A stretch of 64,000 nt of DNA. Origin: Ceratopteris richardii (Eukaryota > Streptophyta > Polypodiopsida > Polypodiales > Pteridaceae). Below, one piece after another: positions 52,894 to 64,000 of this stretch. The stretch spans positions 72,731,721 to 72,795,720 of the forward strand of contig CM035407.1 in assembly GCA_020310875.1 (NCBI GenBank), in the 5' to 3' direction. How positions within the stretch are numbered: the first letter of the stretch is position 1; every line of letters begins with the position of its first letter. The notes beneath the pieces are model-generated. The model did no database searches. It was not told the origin of the DNA and saw only the letters and a program-made list of their open reading frames with translations. The position numbers were made by a program, and so were the translations under genes.

Positions 52894-53010
52894 TTTGGCG
52901 CCGTCTGTGGGAAAGTGGCATCCGATTGCCAGTTCTCGGGCCAGTTCTCTGTGGGAAAGTGGCATCCGATTGCCAGTTCTCGGGCCAGCTCTCTGTGGGA
53001 AAGTGGCAAC
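52894..53010 (+). promoter_or_regulatory. Primer-binding site overlapped by 44-bp tandem repeats
   Basis: TTTGGCGCCGTCTGTGGGAA directly follows the LTR and resembles primer sites of Tat/Athila-type gypsy elements. Its second half, TCTGTGGGAAAGTGGC, recurs at 52904, 52948 and 52992, an exact 44-bp period with two full units and a partial third. Confidence 0.85.
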
Positions 53011-53185
53011 TATTTATCAGTACCTGCGGTAAAGAAGTAGTTGATTGCGAGTCACTTGCGAGACCGTGGCATTAGAACACCAGCGATCTGTAAGAAGTAA
53101 ACATCCGGTGACAGTGATTCACTGACAGTAGCAACAGACCCAGATTGTTGCAAACTGCTCAGATAATATCACTAGGCAATGATAC

Positions 53186-56100
53186 ATGCCGGTCACTCGA
53201 TCGGGCGAAACATATCCTAAGAATCGTCAGGATGAAGCATGGAAATCACAAAAGATAGCCTCAGGAGAAGTAGGCATAACTAGATCTGACCCAGTGATCA
53301 AGAAAAGTGGAAACGATACAACCAATTCCGGTCATATTCCGGTAGAACGATCAACGCCTTCGCTACATTCTGGCGCTACTTCGACCCCACCTATCGAAGA
53401 TATAGCAAGTCTAGACTCTATCAAAACGCCGTTGGAACCTAGTTTAACAATATCAGATCAAGATTTAGAGATATCCACGGTCAGAAAAACGTTAGGAACA
53501 TTCGGCAAAAGTAGTAAAACAGGGCGTTCTGGCCCAATTTCGGTTCATTCCGGTGAGATTCCGGTGATAGAATCGCCGATCGCTGGCAAAGGTTTAGCCT
53601 TTTTTGCGGAATCATCAGCTCAACCTTCGTGTTTGGAAGAAAGATTTCGAATATTAGACATCCAGAAGGAAGGAAAGCTGTTCGAAACCAAGATCCGAAG
53701 CATCCTAAGTCGACACAGTACACCAGAAAACGCACCATCCGGTGATACAAGTCCAGATAGTTTATCCGATACAGAAGGAAACCCTGAACCCTTCACAATG
53801 AGCGGGCAACACCAACAACAACAACAGCTAGGACAGCCAAGGCCGCCGCCAACAGGAGTAACCTACACGAAATTCGGTGGATTCCCAGGAGATGACCCAG
53901 ACGCCCACGTACGAACTTTCGAGATAAGTTATGCAGTTCTTAACCATCCACCCGATCAGGCGTATAAGGCCATTGTTTTTCAATCCACACTGATCAATGA
54001 AGCAGCGAGATGGCTCACGGAATACGATATCAATCATTTCGGTACTTACGAGGCAGTACGAGACGCCTTCTTACAGCGTTTCAGACTAAAGAAGAATCCT
54101 GCCGAAATCTTTGAGTATTTACAGAACAACAGACAGAAGGTAAATCAGACCGTCCAGGAGTACGCCACCCTCTTTCGAACACATTTACGGCAGATACCGC
54201 AGGCTCACGCTAATCTGCCTGATGATGTCATCTCTCAATGGTTTATCAATGGATTAACACCACAACTGAAGCAGATCATGATCATAAGATGTGTCGGAGC
54301 CATGACCCTGGATGCCGTCATTGCAATGGCTCTACAGCTAGAGTCCAAGGTTGGTGGATTTTCAGAAGACTTGGAATGGTTAAAAACAAACAAAAATATG
54401 GCTGAGGATATCACCAGGCAAGTATATTGCACCACATGCAAAAATTCGGGGCACACAAGTGCCAACTGTGCCCTGAATCAAGCGTTTTGCGCTATCTGTA
54501 ACACTGCCGGACACACCACCGGAAACTGTATCTACAACGCTAGAATACAAGGAACAGCAACCGTCAATGCGGTCATCCAAGAACATGGCCAACCAGTAAA
54601 TCACTATGTGCCTCCGCAACTGAGAAACAATCAACAACAAGGATATCGGAACTACCGAGGACAGAGAAACAACAATTATAATGCCAACCGATGGCACAAC
54701 GGACCACCACCGGAAAACCCCGAGTTACCACCTCCACGCTGTCATTTCTGTGGCGAATTCGGCCACATTAGAAGGTTCTGTAAAGATGCAATAGAGTATG
54801 ATCAAAGAAAGAAGGAACGCCAAAACCCAATGGCCAACATGGTAAAAATTACACCGATCGAGACGCAGACTGCTACCGTCCAGACCCGTTCCGGTAAACA
54901 ACTTCAGCCGGCAGCAGAAATCTTCGAACCAGGGATACAAGAACAACGAAGGATGTACAACAAAGCTAGTCACTGGACCGCAACAGAACCACCAGTGTTC
55001 CCAGAACCCATTCCGGTGACTCAGGCTTCTTCATCAAGGGATGAAACACCACAAAAGGAAGCATCAGCAGAACCATCATCAGTAGAAACAACAACAGACA
55101 CTTCTGCGTCGGTAGAAACTCCAAATCTAAAAGAACCAGACAGTCAAGCTCAACAGACCTGGGAAATTCTGTCCAAGGCATCCATCACTCTACCTCTAGG
55201 CCAACTTCTGGCCTTAGTACCTGGAATCCGACAGCAGTTTCAGCGACAGTTCAGCCCAGTACCTTCCTGCATTCCGACAACAGCCACAGTTCAACCGGAA
55301 CCTGAGGCAGCAATTGATCATGCAGTGCCCTTGATTACAGTATGGTATAAAAATCAGAAAATCACGCAAGTACTGATTGATGGAGGTTCAGGAGTAAACA
55401 TTGCAACCGCAGCATTATGCAGAAAGCTAGGCTGGACCGAAATTGAACCAGTTCAATTCTTTGTTCGAATGGCGGATCAATCAAGAGTCCATCCTGTAGG
55501 ACTTGTGCGGAATGTACCCATCACTCTACAAGGTACAACTTTCAAGATGACTTTTGTCATACTAGATCTACCCGAATCCACTTTGGATTACAATCTTCTT
55601 TTCGGCCGACCTTGGCTAAAGCATGCGAAGGTAATACAGGATTGGTCCGCACAAGAACTTACATTCAAGGATGCCCATCGCAAATATGTCGTAAAATTAG
55701 ACGCTATACAATCTTGTGACCCTCACGCCAGACCATATTTTGCTGAACCAGTGCATATGTTAGATGGACTATCAGATGACGAAGAAGAGCAATTTCTGAA
55801 GAGTAATGTCGATTTAATGTCCCTAGGAACTGTTGATCTACAATCCGTCATAGATAATTGGAACACATCAATATGTACAGTAGTAGCTATCACCGGAAAG
55901 TCGGTCCGGGAAGACACTTCCTCGACCCATGACGATGAATTACAACCACTGCTCAAGCCAACAGACGATACAGAGAAACCTCAACAATTTTATGTCCCAG
56001 AAGACCAGCTGATCACGCACGATCTCGGAGATAGAGATCATCCACGACCAGTGAAAATAAGGCAGAACTTACCAGAACCATTTAAGGAGGATTTGATCGA

Positions 56101-58825
56101 ACTTCTTCGCGAATTCACAGACGTCTTTGCATGGGATTACAAGGACATGAAAGGCTTAGATCCGCGCATCTATCAACACAGAGTCACGTTGAAACCAGAA
56201 GCGAAACCAACCAGACAACCCAGCTACAGAATGAACCCCCATTATGCAGCACAGGTAAAAGCCGAAATCGATAGACTGTTAAAAGTCGGATTCATTGTAC
56301 CAGTAGAACACGCTGAATGGATCTCACCCATTGTGATCGTGCCAAAGAAAAACAAGCAGTTACGAATCTGTGTGGATTACCGGAAACTAAATGCAGCAAC
56401 AGTACCAGATCCCTTCCCGATCCCCTTTTTGGACACCATGCTCGATAGAGTCGCAGGTCATGAAATGTATTCATTTTTAGATGGATACAGCGGGTACAAT
56501 CAGGTTAGAATGGCTGAAGAAGATATACCAAAAACTGCCTTCATTACCAATTGGGGTGTTTTTGCCTGTACAGTAATGTGGTTCGGACTAAGAAATGCGC
56601 CAAGCACCTTTCAAAGATGTATGCAGGAGATATTTTCTCCTTATCTCACTTCATTCATGCAAGTGTATCTCGACGACTTCTCGATCTTTGGGAAGATGGT
56701 AGCACATTTGTTTCATCTACGATGCTGTTTTCAGAAGTGTAGAGAATATAGACTCTGCCTTAACCCCAACAAATCAGTGTTTGCAGTTTCTTGTGGCAAG
56801 CTACTTGGGCATATTGTATCTGCTCAAGGTATTCGAGTGGACCCAGATAAGATTTCAGCGATTTTAGAAGCCCCGATACCCACAACTCCGAAAGAAGTAA
56901 TGCGTTTTATGGGACAAATACGGTGGCATGGCAGACACCTTCGGTGGCTTGCTCACTTAGCAGTACCACTGAACAGGCTAACCACCAAAACGCCCCGACA
57001 GTTTGAATGGACTGAAGAATGTCAGATTACATTTGATCGACTCAAGTATCTCCTAACGCACGCTCCAATTTTACAACCACCGGACTGGGACAATCCGTTC
57101 CATGTTTTTGTCGATGCTTCAGACACTGCAATTGGCAGTATTCTGATGCAACAAACAGAGAAGTGGTTTCACCCTGTTTATTACGCCAGTAGAAGGCTTG
57201 CACCTGCAGAAAAGAACTATTCCACCACGGAAAGAGAATGTCTAGGATTGATCTATTCAATCAAAAAGTTCAGACATTATCTACTAGGCCGGAAATTTAC
57301 CTTTCATGTGGATCACGCTGCCCTTGTTTATCTAGTAAGACAGCAGCATTTAGGTGGACGATTAGCACGATGGGTGCTACTTTTACAAGAATTCGACTAT
57401 GATGTCATTCACCGACCCGGAAATGCACATGCCTTAGCAGATTTCTTATCACGTCTAGATTCCGGTGAAGCTCCGGTAGGCATAGATGATACGACTCCTG
57501 CGATTTATAATGCTGAACCACTGCCCGATGAGATTGCCCACTTAGAAACACCACCTACATACTATGATCAAATTCTAACTTTCCTCACCGAAGGACGCCT
57601 TCCCGCCGAAACTACCAGGGCAGTTCGAAGAAAAATCGCAGTTGTTAGCCGCCGATTTCGGTTAGTTGCTGGAGAACTGTATTATACAGATCATACCGGA
57701 ATCCTACTTCGTTGTATTCCACCACATGAAGTTAACTCAGTTATCACTCTGGCTCACTCAATTCCTTCCGGTGGCCATTTTGCAGCAGACTTAACTCACC
57801 GGAAAATTCTGCAAGGAGGACTCTGGTGGCCAACAATGCACAAGGACATCTCACAGTTTATTAAACAATGTGATAATTGTCAAAGAACTGGTCAGCCCTT
57901 ACAACGGCATCTTTTTCCCCTGCAACCCATCTTACCATTAGAACCTTTTCAGAAATGGGGTTTAGATTTTATCGGGCCAATTACACCTCCAACAGTATCC
58001 AGTAACAATCGATACATACTGACTTGCACAGATTACGCAACTCGATGGGCAGAAGCTTGGGCTTTGCGATCTGCTACAGCAGTTACGGTAGCAAAATGCC
58101 TGCTCACGGATATCTTTCCACGATTTGGATTACCACTGGAAATTGTCTCAGATCAAGGTACTCATTTTGTAAACAATTTAATGAAGGCTCTCACACAGTC
58201 CTTCCAAGTCACACATAAATTTAGTTCTCCTTATTACCCACGTGCCAATGGACTAGCTGAAAGTACAAACAAAGCACTGTTAAACATTCTCCGGAAATTG
58301 ATCATGGAAACACCGGAAAGATGGGATCAACTACTACCTGCAGTATTATGGGCATACCGAACTACATATAAAGTAACCACAGGCCTGACACCTTTCAAGT
58401 TAGCTTATGGCTTAGAAGCTATCGCTCCCATGGAAGTCGTCATCCCAAGTTTGCGGGTAGCAATCGCTCAGAAGATGCTACCGGAATCGTCACTGACAAC
58501 ACGAATGGACGCACTCAGAGAACTCGATGAGCACCGCTGGCTCAGTTTTTTAACTATGCGTGAAGTTCAACTAAGGCAGGCTAAGACGCACGATCGATAT
58601 TTGAAGACGCCAATCTTTTCGGTAGGACAGCTTGTACTCTTCTATAATGCAAAATCGGACAGAGCAGCCGGAAAATTCAAACTACGATGGTTCGGCCCTT
58701 TCAAGATCTCAGCACAAGTCGGTCCGGCAACTTTTCGGTTGACCACATTGACCGAAATTCCATTTCCAAAAGTAATTAATGGATCGAAGTTGCGACCGTA
58801 TTATCCCACTACCAGTACGCCTTAA
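53186..58825 (+). mobile_element. Gag-pol polyprotein ORF of the young gypsy element
   Basis: A single frame of 1,879 codons. A variable N-terminal region (1-215) ends in a Gln run. Gag core is at about 223-360 (TYTKFGGFPGDDPDAHVRTF). Three CCHC knuckles lie near 413, 434 and 517 (CTTCKNSGHTSANC, CAICNTAGHTTGNC, CHFCGEFGHIRRFC). Protease LIDGGSGVNI is near 729. RT is at about 1011-1200 with YLDDFSIFG near 1159. RNase H starts near 1306 (FVDASDTAIG). The integrase zinc region is near 1522-1570 and its core has Asp near 1592, Asp near 1655 and Glu near 1691 (GLDFIGPI, SDQGTHF, ANGLAESTN). It ends SKLRPYYPTTSTP without a chromodomain. The family acts in virus-like particles and then in the nucleus. 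Confidence 0.93.
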
Positions 58826-59101
58826 TTATTCGGCGACGAGCCACGTTTTTGTACAAATTTATACGTTTTGCTTTTAGCCGTCTTTTGTACAGATCTTTAT
58901 GATACCAGCCGCCTCTCCCTACCGATCACTCAGTACGCACGCCAGCATGCAAACCATATCGTTCCCGCATCTCACAATGATCCTCACCTCCTCACCGTGT
59001 TTTACATATTTAAACCCCTCAGTTGCGCCAGAACCGCTATTGTGTTTTTGTGATTGTATGTGTTACCCGAGTATTCTGTGTTTTCTGTGCCTGTGACCGC
59101 C

Positions 59102-60889
59102 ATGGAAGCTCTAGCTAACTACACCGCTTTCAGTGAAGGTATCCCTGCCGACGTAGGCGAATACCTGCGATGCAGAGGGTTGGCCAACTTCGCTGAGTTG
59201 CCTTGGCACTCAGTGAAAGCCCATCCCTTCGCTGCACAGATCATCCACGCCATTGCCCAAAGTCCCCACGCAGACCGACAATGGGTCTTCCTTTCCCTCC
59301 CACACCGATCCGTCATCACCATCCAAGTTTTCGCTGACGCCTACCGCCTCACCCTGCAAGGCCGCGAAAATGGCCCGAGCATCCCTGTTGCTCGTATGAC
59401 CGAACTTTTTCCTCGCTCCTCATCCAACGAGTACGCCATCCTATGCCGCCCAGACCCCGAGCGATCCGCCCTCCAATTCCTTGTAGCAATTCTCAACCTG
59501 CAGAAGAGAACATATGGTATCTCTCGCCCTTTCTACTCCGCCTTAGAGTTAGCAGCCCGCGAACCTGTAAACTTTGCCTCCTACTTCTTCCTGAGAATCC
59601 ATAGAGAGTGCGTAGCTATCGTTAAACAGCTTCAAAAGGGATCCACCCCACGCTCTCGCCTTCCCCACATCATCTCCTTCCTCTTTCCCACCATTCTCGC
59701 CGCACAACCCCCACCCACAGGCCCCGCAATTAGGCACGAGGAATCAGCACAGCCGATCGAAGACACCGAAGACGAAGATGAAGAAATAAATCAACTCTTC
59801 CGCACCAAGCGCATTCGAATCAGCTCCTCCGAAAGTGAAGTCCAGAGATCCGCCGAAAAAGATCAGGACACCAAGCCGGACGACCACGAAGAAACATATC
59901 ACGACACCGCCACTTCCATACATAACGAAACCTCGACGGAGCAACCAGACCAGCAGGAGCAAGCCGAAACAGAAATACTATCCACCGAAAAAGAATCTGA
60001 GCACCACCAAGATGAACAGGAGTCCGCCACCAAAGCATTAGATCGACTCATCGACGCCATCAACCAGACAGAAACACGCGCCAAGGTAAATCCCTCAGAC
60101 ACCGTCCTCCCTACATCACCCCCTGCCAAACCCCTACCCCCACCGGAACCATCCCTTCCACCCTTCACCGAACCAGCACCATCCTCCTCTTCTTCCCCTA
60201 ACTACTCTCCACCCAACTCCCAGCAACTACGCTCCGATACATCCTCCCAACTACCACCGCCCCCCAACGCATTCTCGGAACTTGCCGCCATGGGGCAGTT
60301 CCTCATTCAGCTATCACACCAACTGCCCGCACAATTTACAGCCGCTACAACCAGCCTGAAGGCTGAATACCAGCACAAAGTAGACACCATAGAAGCCGAC
60401 ATCACCCCCCTCCAGGAAGAGATCGTCGCCGTAAAGGCAGAAAATCATCACCTGCAGACACTGCTAGCCGACCTCCAAGCACGGTTTTCAACAGAACAGA
60501 CCTTACTACAACAACGAGATGCAGCCCTGGAACAGCTCGCTGCCAAAGACCTGATCATCCAAGATGCCAATGAAGAAATTCAAAACCTAAAGACCGCCCT
60601 TCAGGAACAAGAAGACATCAACGCCTCTCTCGAAGATTTGGTCGCAGACTCGAAGACCCAATTACAAGAAGCCACCCAGAAGCTGCAGGAGCAACAGAAA
60701 GAAGCTGCCGAAGTTCGAGAACAATTACGGCGAGCCGAAGAATGTGCTGACGCGGTCAACAGCATTCTCAAAAAAACAATTAATAAAGGAAGGCCAATAC
60801 CAGAAAGACATTGCCACTACCCGCAGAGAACGAGACGCATTAAGGAAATCGCTGGATTTCCAAACCCAACAATTCGAACGCCACGATAA
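59102..60889 (+). mobile_element. Third ORF of the young gypsy element, C-terminal coiled coil
   Basis: The frame is 595 codons from ATG 59102, chosen because the older copy has the same CCATGGAAGCTCT context at 50560. An upstream in-frame ATG at 59054 is not matched there. Residues 1-210 form a conserved globular-looking region (GLANFAELPWH, RENGPSIPV, LFPRSSSNEYAI, NLQKRTYGISRPFYSA), reminiscent of Athila ORF-1 or plant-transposon protein domains. A Pro/Ser/Glu-rich linker (about 230-390) follows, then a long heptad-rich coiled coil from about 396 to 560. There is no signal peptide or membrane segment, so it is not envelope-like. Function is unknown; self-association is inferred. Confidence 0.75.
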
Positions 60890-61184
60890 CCAAATACGCA
60901 ACCAGAAGGAGTGTATCCACGAGCTGCAGAACAAATTAACCGAAATTACGACCGCCCGAGATGCAGCGCTCGCCAACGATTTCTATCTACAGGAGGCTTT
61001 CCTTCAAACCCAAGCCAACATTTTGTTACATCAAGCCATAGCCCTCAGTGCAGTTAGAACCGATGCACAATTATTAGAACCCACCACCTTAGTCCAGATG
61101 TTAGAAACCCTTAAAAAGAAAATTACCCGAACATTTCGACTTGCCAGAAGCATGTATCTAGAAGGTATAGTATCCGAACCGTAG
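60744..61184 (+). mobile_element. Overlapping coiled-coil-like ORF in the young element
   Basis: A 146-codon frame, rich in Gln, Glu, Arg and Leu, overlaps the end of the third ORF in another frame. Whether it is expressed is unknown. Confidence 0.4.
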
Positions 61185-62437
61185 ATACTTGCGGATACGA
61201 GTCCCGAGGACCCGACAATACTAAAGTCCGAAAGTTAGTATTAGAAGTCACGATTTTTTGTGCATAAGACTTTCACACATGTAAAAGACGTTCCAAGTCC
61301 AGCACCACTCTCCAGAATGATAATTTTTGATTCGAGAATCTCGGAAAGCAGCATCAAATGTCATATCAGAATGGAATACCATCATTCTAGCAACTGGCAG
61401 CTTAAGGCCTCGCACTTATAAATACGAATACCCGGGAACGCACACTTACACCAAACCGGTGTTCAGACTACCACCGATACTACATCACAGTGGCTTCGAT
61501 CGAGCTGGCAAGACACTAGGCGTACGCTGTGTGCCTTAGTGTGGAACGAGACTGAAAGACAACGCTCTTCATGGTGGCCGGAAAGGGTGACGAAGCAAGG
61601 TAGCATCAAGAATGGTGCCGATGCAGACAAAAGCAAGATGGGGAGTAATGAAGTACGAATACGACTGCGGGGAAGACTTGATCAATTCCAGCGACTCGGG
61701 AGAAGTGATCATGGCTAGCGATTCGGAAGACGACAGGCGAAACGAACAGGATAGTGACGAGGATTTGATGGAGAATATCAAAGAACTTCGCAACATCACC
61801 AGAGGATGGGACTCCTACAGTTTGCTAAGTCACCCTGGGGACAGTGGACCTGTTCCGCCACTAGAACAAGTGCGCTCAGAAAGGATTGGGGAGTTAAAAT
61901 TCTTGGCATGGACCGACAGGCAATATCAATGGATATTTCAGTCAGGTGGTGATAGGATACTGTATGGCTACATGACTCTGCAGAAGACATGGATTCAACA
62001 GCACAGAGGGTACTCTGATTCCATAGACGAAGCGATTAAGGCACATGACAAGGCCAATTCACAAGGTCAAGTTGTCTGTGCTAACTCACGAACAGCTTCT
62101 TTTACTCTCGATGCAGCTAACAATCATATCATTATCTGGCCTCCTATTGTATGTATATATGGACATGCTTTTCAGGATGACTTAGCTGTTCAGAAAATTA
62201 TTTAAAGGAAGAGCTGCGAGTTTTGAGTCCTTGAGGCAACTAGACCAGCCATACGAGTTTGAAGAAATTATGGAGAAAGAGACGACCTACCACGTACAGC
62301 GGCATATTCGGGATTGGAAGATAGTTGCAGAACATATCTATCTCTCTCTCTATCTATCTATCTGCTGCATAACTCCAGGCAAAAGGATATCACCTACAGT
62401 ACTGTACTTGCGGGTTCGAGTCCACCGTGCGTGCCAG
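61185..62437 (+). other. 3' internal region of the young element
   Basis: Apart from the ORF at 61612, I see a short CTAT microsatellite (about 62340-62362) and no standard polypurine tract just before the 3' LTR. The last 30 bp instead contain GGGTTCGAGTCC, a match to the Pol III B-box pattern. Confidence 0.6.
61612..62205 (+). mobile_element. 197-codon ORF near the 3' LTR with XS/SGS3-like motifs
   Basis: This frame lies after the third ORF and before the 3' LTR. An acidic part (MASDSEDD, DSDEDLMEN) is followed by F-L-A-W-T-D-R, then F-Q-S-G-G-D-R-I-L-Y-G-Y-M and I-Q-Q-H. From memory, the end of the XS domain in plant SGS3 proteins has the same order: TDR, then F-x-x-GG-x-R-x-LYGYM, then NQH, preceded by an acidic SDEDLM-type stretch. 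A later IIIWPP resembles the start of an XS domain (IVWPP), but that is out of order. The zf-XS finger is not seen. Likely a captured and rearranged host fragment; alternatively chance similarity. Confidence 0.4.
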
Positions 62438-63736
62438 TGTTAGACGGCCGCCGAACAAAGGACAATTGTACTTAGACAGAGGTTTTTAATGTAGAAACAA
62501 TTGTACTTAGACAGAGGTTTTAATGTAGAAAGAACCCTTCTGACAGTACGCGGTAAAGAAAGATTCGCGTAAAGCCTTGTAACAAAACTCTATTTAAAGC
62601 GATCAGAGAGAGCAGTAGTAGCAGAGGTAGGCAAAGAGCCCAGAGAGCCCCTCGCTCCCCGTGTTTTTTGGAAGTTGCGAATACATTGTGAGAATTCCCG
62701 TTTTGGGGGTTACTTTACTGCTTCTACTGTGTGCAACGAATAGAGTGTCTTGGTTCCGTCCTGCCTGTGCACCTTCTCTGTGTAATCATTCGACTGTGTA
62801 TGTGTGATACACTGTGTGTTACGAGTCGGCACTACGATTGTGAGAAGTCTGTTCGGTAATGAGTTAAAGAGTCCCCTGTGTTTTGGGAATTGCACATATA
62901 AGTGTTGTGTGTGTAGAACGAGAGTAACTCTGCTCTGTTTTGTCTGCTCCCTCCCCTCTCCTGTGTATGTGCTTGTGTGCGTATGTGTGTTATACGCAGT
63001 GTTACAATTGATGCGGTGTTGCAGAGATTTCACCCGGTAATGATTTAAGTACTTCCTAAGCGTTAGTCGACAGGAATGCGTTTGTCTGATCGTCCTTCTG
63101 AGGAACACGGACGCATGGAGAACTAACATGGTTCGGTGGTGAGTTATGAGTTTCTGTGAATGGCTGAGCAGGTAATGTATCTATGTTCAGATTAGTACCA
63201 GTAGTGTCCTGAATGCGAGTAGGATGATGATAAAGTGCGCGACAAGTTATAGTCAGTAGGTCTTGCCATTTGAATGTGGTACTCGGTAAAGTCGTAATTT
63301 GTGCAGAAGGATTTCGTGTTAAGTCATCAGCGGTGTGCTCTGTGTATCGATTCTCAGTCCGGATTACTGCTCAACTGTTATAGCAGGTAGATCTTGGAGT
63401 ACGGGATTCTAAGACGTTGATAGCCTTGGTTGATCAGAAGCAACTACTGAGCTAAGACGTGCTGACCGAGTAACGAGCGAGTGAGAAGTTGGGAAAATAG
63501 TATAGGGCCTCTGTCTAACAGACCCCTACCACTCCCAAGGACCCACGTGGCTAGAGTCAATCTATTTTTACGGTAAGATTAAATACAGAAAAAGAGAGAC
63601 TCGGAAATATCTGGTACGCAGGTGTGGAACCAGATTCTGGAGTCTCCGAAGGGTTGTTGCGTTGAAGTAGTACTTAACGACCGCGGTAGGAAATTAACAC
63701 TTACGATAATCATAAACGACGAGTTAACCTTTAACA
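62438..63736 (+). repeat. 3' LTR of the young gypsy element
   Basis: Same length and ends as the 5' LTR (51595-52893), with about two differences seen by eye. It is followed by ACAAC and the resumed older element. Confidence 0.95.
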
Positions 63737-64000
63737 ACAACAACCCACCAAAAAGGTAAACAACGAAACTATTATTCTTCCTATTCATCCACCCGAACCT
63801 CTCGCCGAACCCATCATCCCGATTCCACCCATTTTCCCCGAAGAACCCTCTACCTCTTTGTCCTCTTCACCAAATTACTCCCCACCCAACTCCCAGCAGC
63901 TACTCGCTGCTTCTTCATCTCAGCCCCGCCCTCAAGCTCAGATTCCTTCAATTCCTGTCTTTTCTGAATTAGCATCCATGGGTCAAATGTTGATCCACTT
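63737..64000 (+). mobile_element. Old gypsy element resumes (third ORF, linker region)
   Basis: The translation contains SPNYSPPNSQQL and FSELASMGQML, matching SPNYSPPNSQQL and FSELAAMGQFL in the young element's third ORF. This is the continuation of the older copy interrupted at 51594, and it runs past the window edge. Confidence 0.85.

Larger units (their letters stand above)
51595..63736 (+). mobile_element. Young, complete-looking Ty3/gypsy element (Tat/Athila-like)
   Basis: The element is 12,142 bp with two LTRs of 1,299 bp each that differ at only about two positions by eye, so insertion was recent. Depending on the plant mutation rate used, this means tens to a few hundred thousand years. 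Parts in order are LTR, primer site with tandem repeats, one long gag-pol frame, a separate third ORF, a further small ORF, and LTR. There is no chromodomain. It lies inside the third ORF of an older copy of the same family. Flanks share only ACAA (51591-51594 and 63737-63740), in low-complexity sequence. It looks whole in its main frames. Confidence 0.92.

Noticed and set aside
54966-55181. Antisense frames within the young gag-pol ORF
   Set aside because: They are shadows of a strongly supported coding frame on the other strand.
62399-62437. A tRNA gene suggested by GGGTTCGAGTCC and a terminal GCCA
   Set aside because: No matching 5' acceptor strand, D-arm or anticodon arm is found in the 90 bp upstream, and the T-stem itself mispairs. 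Kept only as a B-box-like motif.

Overview
The window looks like nuclear DNA of a vascular land plant with a large, repeat-rich genome. Two plant-type cytochrome P450 genes with short GT-AG introns sit among stacked Ty1/copia and Ty3/gypsy elements. A gymnosperm-like host is my guess from the density and nesting of old LTR elements; nothing seen fixes the species. There are no bacterial operons, rRNA genes, convincing tRNA genes or CRISPR arrays.

Layout. 1-2602: a scrap of gypsy integrase, then the gag end and 5' LTR of a minus-strand copia element. 2603-5579: no gene, only short tandem repeats. 5580-7898: P450 gene 1. 7899-11235: gene-free DNA with short repeats, an LTR-like block near 9.0-9.6 kb and a fold-back (MITE-like) element. 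11290-14641: decayed, intron-bearing coding sequence on the minus strand that I do not recognise. 17252-19631: P450 gene 2, a paralogue of gene 1 in the same orientation with matching exon structure. 20747-35996: a minus-strand copia element bounded by a TGCAT duplication, carrying nested insertions: a 717-bp solo LTR in its gag (TATTC duplication), a minus-strand gypsy element with a very long LTR in its own 5' LTR, a copia solo LTR (TATCA duplication) and an orphan plus-strand LTR. 36784-39296: a 5'-truncated LINE with an internal duplication. 39303-41305: the 3' part of a chromodomain-bearing gypsy element. 41306-about 44400: a second long-LTR element with an unusual reading frame. 44440-64000: an old gypsy element into which a young relative of the same family (51595-63736, 12.1 kb, LTRs almost identical) has inserted.

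How the parts relate. The only genes that look functional for the host are the two P450s, a tandem pair about 9.4 kb apart, probably ER-bound CYP72-clan monooxygenases. Both have Gln where the heme-loop motif normally has Arg, and both carry a (GA)n tract filling the short last intron. The young gypsy element looks whole. It has one 1,879-codon gag-pol frame, a separate coiled-coil ORF downstream of pol and, between that ORF and the 3' LTR, a further 197-codon ORF with local resemblance to the XS domain of the plant RNA-silencing protein SGS3. That last resemblance is the most interesting unproven observation in the window. Exact target-site duplications allow a relative order of insertions to be read from the sequence alone.
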